9,848 bases of DNA, taken from the NCBI GenBank assembly GCA_028871595.1, contig JAGWMT010000107.1, forward strand, positions 1-9,848, written 5' to 3'. Shown in pieces: positions 7,346 through 9,848 of the stretch. The stretch comes from Elusimicrobiota bacterium (lineage in GTDB: Bacteria; Elusimicrobiota; Elusimicrobia; UBA1565; UBA9628). Within the stretch, counting starts at the first letter, position 1; each line of letters opens with the position of its first letter. The position numbers and the translations under genes were made by a program. The notes beneath the pieces are model-generated. The model saw nothing but the letters and a program-made list of their open reading frames with translations, was not told the DNA's origin and searched no databases.

Positions 7346-8757
7346 TAGATCGAGAGCTCCTGGACGTCGTTGTGCTCCATGAAGTATTCGAAGATCATGC
7401 GCGTCACGACGGTGGCCGTGAAGAGCGACAGCACCAGGCCGATGGACAGCGTGACGGCGAAGCCCTTGATGGGGCCGGTGCCGAACTGGAACAGGAAGGC
7501 GCTGGAGATCAGCGACGTGACGTGCGAATCGATGATCGCCGACCACGCCCGGTCGTAGCCGACCGACAGGGCGGTCTTGACCGGCTTGCCCAGGCGGAGC
7601 TCCTCGCGGATGCGCTCGAAGATCAGCACGTTGGCGTCCACGGCCATGGCCAGCGACAGGATGATGCCGGCCATGCCGGGCAAGGTCAACGTCGAGCGCA
7701 TGTAGGACATCGTGGCCAGCATCAGCATCAGGTTGAGGCCCAGGGCGATGATGGCGACGAAGCCGGACATGCGGTAGTAGACCAGCATGAAGAGGACGAC
7801 CAAGGTGAAGCCGATGATGCTCGAGCGCAGGCCGTCCTTGACCGAGTCCTCGCCGACCGTGGGGCCGACGACGCGCTCCTCGATGACCTTGACGGGCGCG
7901 GGCAGCGCGCCGGCGCGCAGCACGATGGCCAGGGACTTGGCGTCCTCGGGAGTGAACTGCCCCTCGATGATGCCCGAGCCGCCGCCGATGCGGCCCTTGA
8001 TGACCGGCGCCGAGTAAACGACGCCGTCCAGCACGATGGCCATGCGCTTGCCGACGTTGGCCGCGGTCAGCGCGGAGAACTTCGCCCCGAACTCGGGCTT
8101 GAACTTGAAGGCCACCACGGGCATGCCGTATTCGCCGCCGGTCTCGACGCGGGCGGTCTCCAGCTGGGCGCCCGTCAGGGGGACTTCGTTGTGCACCAGG
8201 TACGCGGTGCCGTCCTTGCCGGACACCAAAGACAGTCCCTCGGGGACCAGTTTCGCGGCGGCGGTCGAAACGGCGGTCCCCACGAAGGGATTGCCCGCTT
8301 CCAGCATCTTGCTCAGCGCCTGGCGGCCCTTCTCGGACTCGTCCACCATGCGGAACTCGAGCAAGGCGGTCTTGCCGACCAGCTCCTTGGCGTGCGCGGA
8401 ATCGGTCACGCCGGGCAGCTGGACCACGATCCAGCGCGCGCCCTGGCGGACGATCAAGGGCTCGGCCACGCCGAACTGGTCCACGCGGTTGCGGATGATC
8501 TCGATGGCCTGCTGCATGGCGTCATTGAGGGTGGTCTTGGGGTCGAGCTTGTCGACTTCCAGCTCCATGACCATATGGGTCCCGCCCTTGAGGTCGAGGC
8601 CGAGGTTCACCAGGTACTTCGGGCGCTCGCGCAGGGCTTCCAGCTTCGCGCGCTCGGCCGGTTCCAGGCCGTACCAGTTGATCGACGGATAAAGGAGGAA
8701 GAGCGCTCCGACCACGAGGATCAGCAGTCCGATCCACTTCGTCTGGGTCTTGGACAT
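7345..8757 (-). CDS. secD: Protein translocase subunit SecD
   Basis: SecD is the larger partner of SecF in the SecDF complex. Its periplasmic domain grips the emerging protein and its membrane part conducts protons. An N-terminal helix (about 8-25) is followed by LGLDLKGGTHM (52-62), the P1 head region, and the ALPAPVKVIEERVVGPTVG block (284-302). The C-terminal membrane domain contains AVDANVLIFERIREE (372-386), with D374 at the conserved proton-path aspartate, and GTGPIKGFAVTLSIG (426-440). At 470 residues it is clearly shorter than the roughly 615 of E. coli, the compact form common outside Proteobacteria, and no core motif is missing. The ATG at 8757 lies 23 nt after the yajC stop, with AAAGGA about 10 nt upstream. 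Its stop overlaps the secF ATG. Confidence 0.97.
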   Translation of the reverse strand: MSKTQTKWIGLLILVVGALFLLYPSINWYGLEPAERAKLEALRERPKYLVNLGLDLKGGTHMVMELEVDKLDPKTTLNDAMQQAIEIIRNRVDQFGVAEPLIVRQGARWIVVQLPGVTDSAHAKELVGKTALLEFRMVDESEKGRQALSKMLEAGNPFVGTAVSTAAAKLVPEGLSLVSGKDGTAYLVHNEVPLTGAQLETARVETGGEYGMPVVAFKFKPEFGAKFSALTAANVGKRMAIVLDGVVYSAPVIKGRIGGGSGIIEGQFTPEDAKSLAIVLRAGALPAPVKVIEERVVGPTVGEDSVKDGLRSSIIGFTLVVLFMLVYYRMSGFVAIIALGLNLMLMLATMSYMRSTLTLPGMAGIILSLAMAVDANVLIFERIREELRLGKPVKTALSVGYDRAWSAIIDSHVTSLISSAFLFQFGTGPIKGFAVTLSIGLVLSLFTATVVTRMIFEYFMEHNDVQELSI

Positions 8758-8780
8758 GTCGTTGAGGTCCTTTGCGGGGC

Positions 8781-9089
8781 TTAAGCGGCGGCGCCGGTCT
8801 TGACGGCGGCGTCCGCGGTGACGACGCGCGCCACGGCGGAGCGAGCGACGGTGAGCTTCACGGTCTGCGAGAAGGTGACTTCCAGATCGTCGCCGCGGAA
8901 GCCGGTGATGGAGCCGTACAGGCCGCCGGTGGTCAGGATCTTGTCGCCGACCTTCAGGTTCTTGAGCATGGTCTCATGCTCGGACGCCTGCTTCTGCTGG
9001 GGACGGATCAGGAGAAAATAGAAAATGGCGAATATCGCCACGATCGGAACGAGGTTCATCAGCGGATTCGGGGTCGCGGTCGGCTGCAT
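8781..9089 (-). CDS. yajC: Preprotein translocase subunit YajC
   Basis: YajC is a small single-span inner-membrane protein that associates with SecDF and SecYEG. The 102 residues are of normal length. One membrane helix lies at about 12-28 and runs into the signature LLIRPQQKQ (26-34). The cytoplasmic domain with LKVGDKILTTGGLYGSITG (45-63) and the following beta strands are typical. The C-terminal tail is Ala-rich. The ATG at 9089 is supported by a strong AGGAGG just upstream. It is the first gene of the minus-strand run, and the order yajC-secD-secF is the classic one. Translation of the operon probably begins here, under the promoter proposed at 9117-9145. Confidence 0.95.
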   Translation of the reverse strand: MQPTATPNPLMNLVPIVAIFAIFYFLLIRPQQKQASEHETMLKNLKVGDKILTTGGLYGSITGFRGDDLEVTFSQTVKLTVARSAVARVVTADAAVKTGAAA

Positions 9090-9092
9090 GGT

Positions 9093-9098
9093 CCTCCT
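9093..9098 (-). promoter_or_regulatory. Ribosome binding site of yajC
   Basis: A perfect AGGAGG on the minus strand, 3 nt before the ATG at 9089. It is the strongest Shine-Dalgarno in the window, in keeping with the first gene of a long coupled operon. Confidence 0.85.
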
Positions 9099-9116
9099 AT
9101 GTTATGACCGGGCAGA

Positions 9117-9145
9117 ATCTTAGCACTTTGTCCGGGTCGCGGGAA
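9117..9145 (-). promoter_or_regulatory. Candidate promoter of the yajC-secDF-LPS operon
   Basis: The minus strand has TGCTAAGAT, an extended -10 with hexamer TAAGAT at 9122-9117 and the TG at 9125-9124. It is 17 nt from a weak -35 (TTCCCG, 9145-9140; three of six consensus bases). Transcription would begin near 9110, leaving a leader of about 20 nt that contains the AGGAGG of yajC. Consensus matching by eye only. Confidence 0.45.
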
Positions 9146-9158
9146 GTGGGGGGCGGGT

Positions 9159-9164
9159 TATAAT
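9159..9164 (+). promoter_or_regulatory. Candidate -10 element of the phosphatase gene
   Basis: A perfect TATAAT ends 7 nt before the ATG at 9172, which would place the transcription start at or one base before the start codon. No good -35 lies 16-18 nt upstream (GTCGCG at 17 nt) and no TGn extension is present. An AAGGA at 9165-9169 lies 2 nt before the ATG. It could serve as a ribosome site only if transcription began further upstream, so the two readings compete. Confidence 0.4.
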
Positions 9165-9171
9165 AAGGACG

Positions 9172-9848
9172 ATGCGAATATTGGCGCTCCTGTTGGCGGC
9201 CGTCCCGGCCTGGTCCGCGGTCATCCCGGTTCATTTTGAGGCGGTCCCGGCCGCGCCCGCGGCCCTCGACGTCGCCGTCCGGGCCGCCGGGCTTCCGACG
9301 AGCGCCCTCCCGACGGCCGCACCCCTGCAGTTGCCCGTCTCCGCGCCTCTGCCCGCGGCCGCGCCCGGCATCGACAGGATCGCTGTAGTGGGTGACGCCG
9401 GCACGGCCGACTCCCATCAGGCGCATATCGCCCGGGCCATGGCCGCGGAACACGAGAAAAAGCCCTTCGCCAGCGTCCTGGTCCTGGGCGACAACGTGTA
9501 CCAGAACGGGGAGACGGAGAAATTCCATGCCGCCATCCGCGACCCTTATGCGCCCCTGTTCGACGGCGGCGTGCGCTTCTTCCCGGTCCTGGGAAACCAT
9601 GACGTGCGGACCGGCGGCGGGGCGGCCCAGCGGGCCTATTGGGGCGCCCCGCGTTGGTACCGGAAGTCCATCGGGACGGTCGACGTCTTCGCGCTGGACA
9701 CCACCGTGCTTCTCCCCCATCATCAGAAGCACGCGTACGCCTCCGATTTCCCTGAGGCCGAGCGCCTGGGGCGGGAGCAATTGGCCTGGCTGGACAAGGC
9801 GCTGGGGGAAAGCCGGGCGGATCATATCGTCGTGTACGGCCATCATCC
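9172..9848 (+). CDS. Secreted metallophosphoesterase, purple-acid-phosphatase type, cut at right edge
   Basis: A calcineurin-like metallophosphoesterase that probably hydrolyses phosphate esters outside the cytoplasm; 225 full residues are visible. A short signal peptide (MRILALLLAAVPAWSA, cleavage likely after A16) is followed by an Ala/Pro-rich stretch at about 24-66, perhaps a flexible linker. The catalytic domain begins near 68 with VVGDAG (D75), then LGDNVYQNG (D107 and Y110), then LGNHD (N142, H143, D144), and reaches YGHH (222-225) at the window edge. The GDxG, GDNxxY, GNHD, GHH order matches purple acid phosphatases, where the Tyr of the second motif is a metal ligand. The expected final GHxH block lies beyond the edge. 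The frame is open from ATG 9172 to the end. It is read divergently from yajC with an 82-nt gap, so it is probably regulated separately. Substrate unknown. Confidence 0.87.
   Translation, partial: MRILALLLAAVPAWSAVIPVHFEAVPAAPAALDVAVRAAGLPTSALPTAAPLQLPVSAPLPAAAPGIDRIAVVGDAGTADSHQAHIARAMAAEHEKKPFASVLVLGDNVYQNGETEKFHAAIRDPYAPLFDGGVRFFPVLGNHDVRTGGGAAQRAYWGAPRWYRKSIGTVDVFALDTTVLLPHHQKHAYASDFPEAERLGREQLAWLDKALGESRADHIVVYGHH

Noticed and set aside
7346..7546. N-terminal extension of SecF
   Set aside because: It overlaps the well-conserved end of secD in another frame. SecF similarity starts at the ATG at 7345.
7372..8784. A 470-codon plus-strand frame opposite secD
   Set aside because: Equal in length to secD by coincidence. 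It is full of His, Asp, Gln and Gly from the antisense phase and has no domain.
9090..9171. A bidirectional terminator or structured RNA between yajC and the phosphatase
   Set aside because: The two genes diverge, so no terminator is expected, and I find no strong hairpin followed by a T run.
9097..9846. A 249-codon minus-strand frame opposite the phosphatase
   Set aside because: The plus strand encodes ordered metallophosphoesterase motifs, so this is its shadow.

Overview
The window is uniformly very GC-rich by eye and comes from a bacterium with a Gram-negative type envelope. It carries the Kdo transferase of lipopolysaccharide (LPS) synthesis (waaA/kdtA), a heptosyltransferase-like GT9 enzyme and the accessory Sec translocase genes yajC-secD-secF. 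I cannot fix the phylum from sequence alone. A GC-rich member of Elusimicrobiota, or of another deltaproteobacterial or PVC-like lineage, would fit the mix of LPS genes and a TMTC-like GT-C membrane protein, but this is only inference.

Layout: nine genes run on the minus strand from about 9089 down to the left edge. In transcription order they are yajC, secD, secF, an unrecognised 187-residue protein, a DUF374-type acyltransferase, waaA (kdtA), a TMTC-like GT-C membrane protein with a short TPR-like tail, a GT9 heptosyltransferase-like protein with a duplicated N-terminal domain, and a GT4 glycosyltransferase cut by the window edge. Apart from 23 nt between yajC and secD and 3 nt before the GT9 gene, each start codon overlaps the preceding stop codon (TAATG, GTGA, TAGTG, ATGA, an 8-nt overlap, GTGA). 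This points to one translationally coupled transcript that joins protein export to outer-membrane glycolipid assembly. A single secreted metallophosphoesterase of purple-acid-phosphatase type is read divergently on the plus strand from 9172 and is cut by the right edge.

The 82-nt gap between yajC and the phosphatase (9090-9171) is the only real intergenic region and holds candidate divergent promoters. The minus-strand one has an extended -10 and a strong Shine-Dalgarno for yajC. The plus-strand one has a perfect TATAAT so close to the ATG that the transcript may be leaderless. No gene-free stretch exceeds 300 bases. I see no tRNA, rRNA, CRISPR array, insertion sequence or convincing terminator.

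How the genes could work together: YajC-SecD-SecF use the proton-motive force to help exported proteins through SecYEG. WaaA adds Kdo to lipid A precursor at the inner membrane. The acyltransferase may acylate a lipid A or phospholipid intermediate. GT9 and GT4 enzymes would then extend the core on the cytoplasmic face, while the GT-C protein would use a lipid-linked sugar donor on the outer face. The most unusual items are the GT9-N/GT9-N/GT9-C architecture, the unknown gene embedded between secF and the acyltransferase, and the sec-to-LPS gene chain itself.
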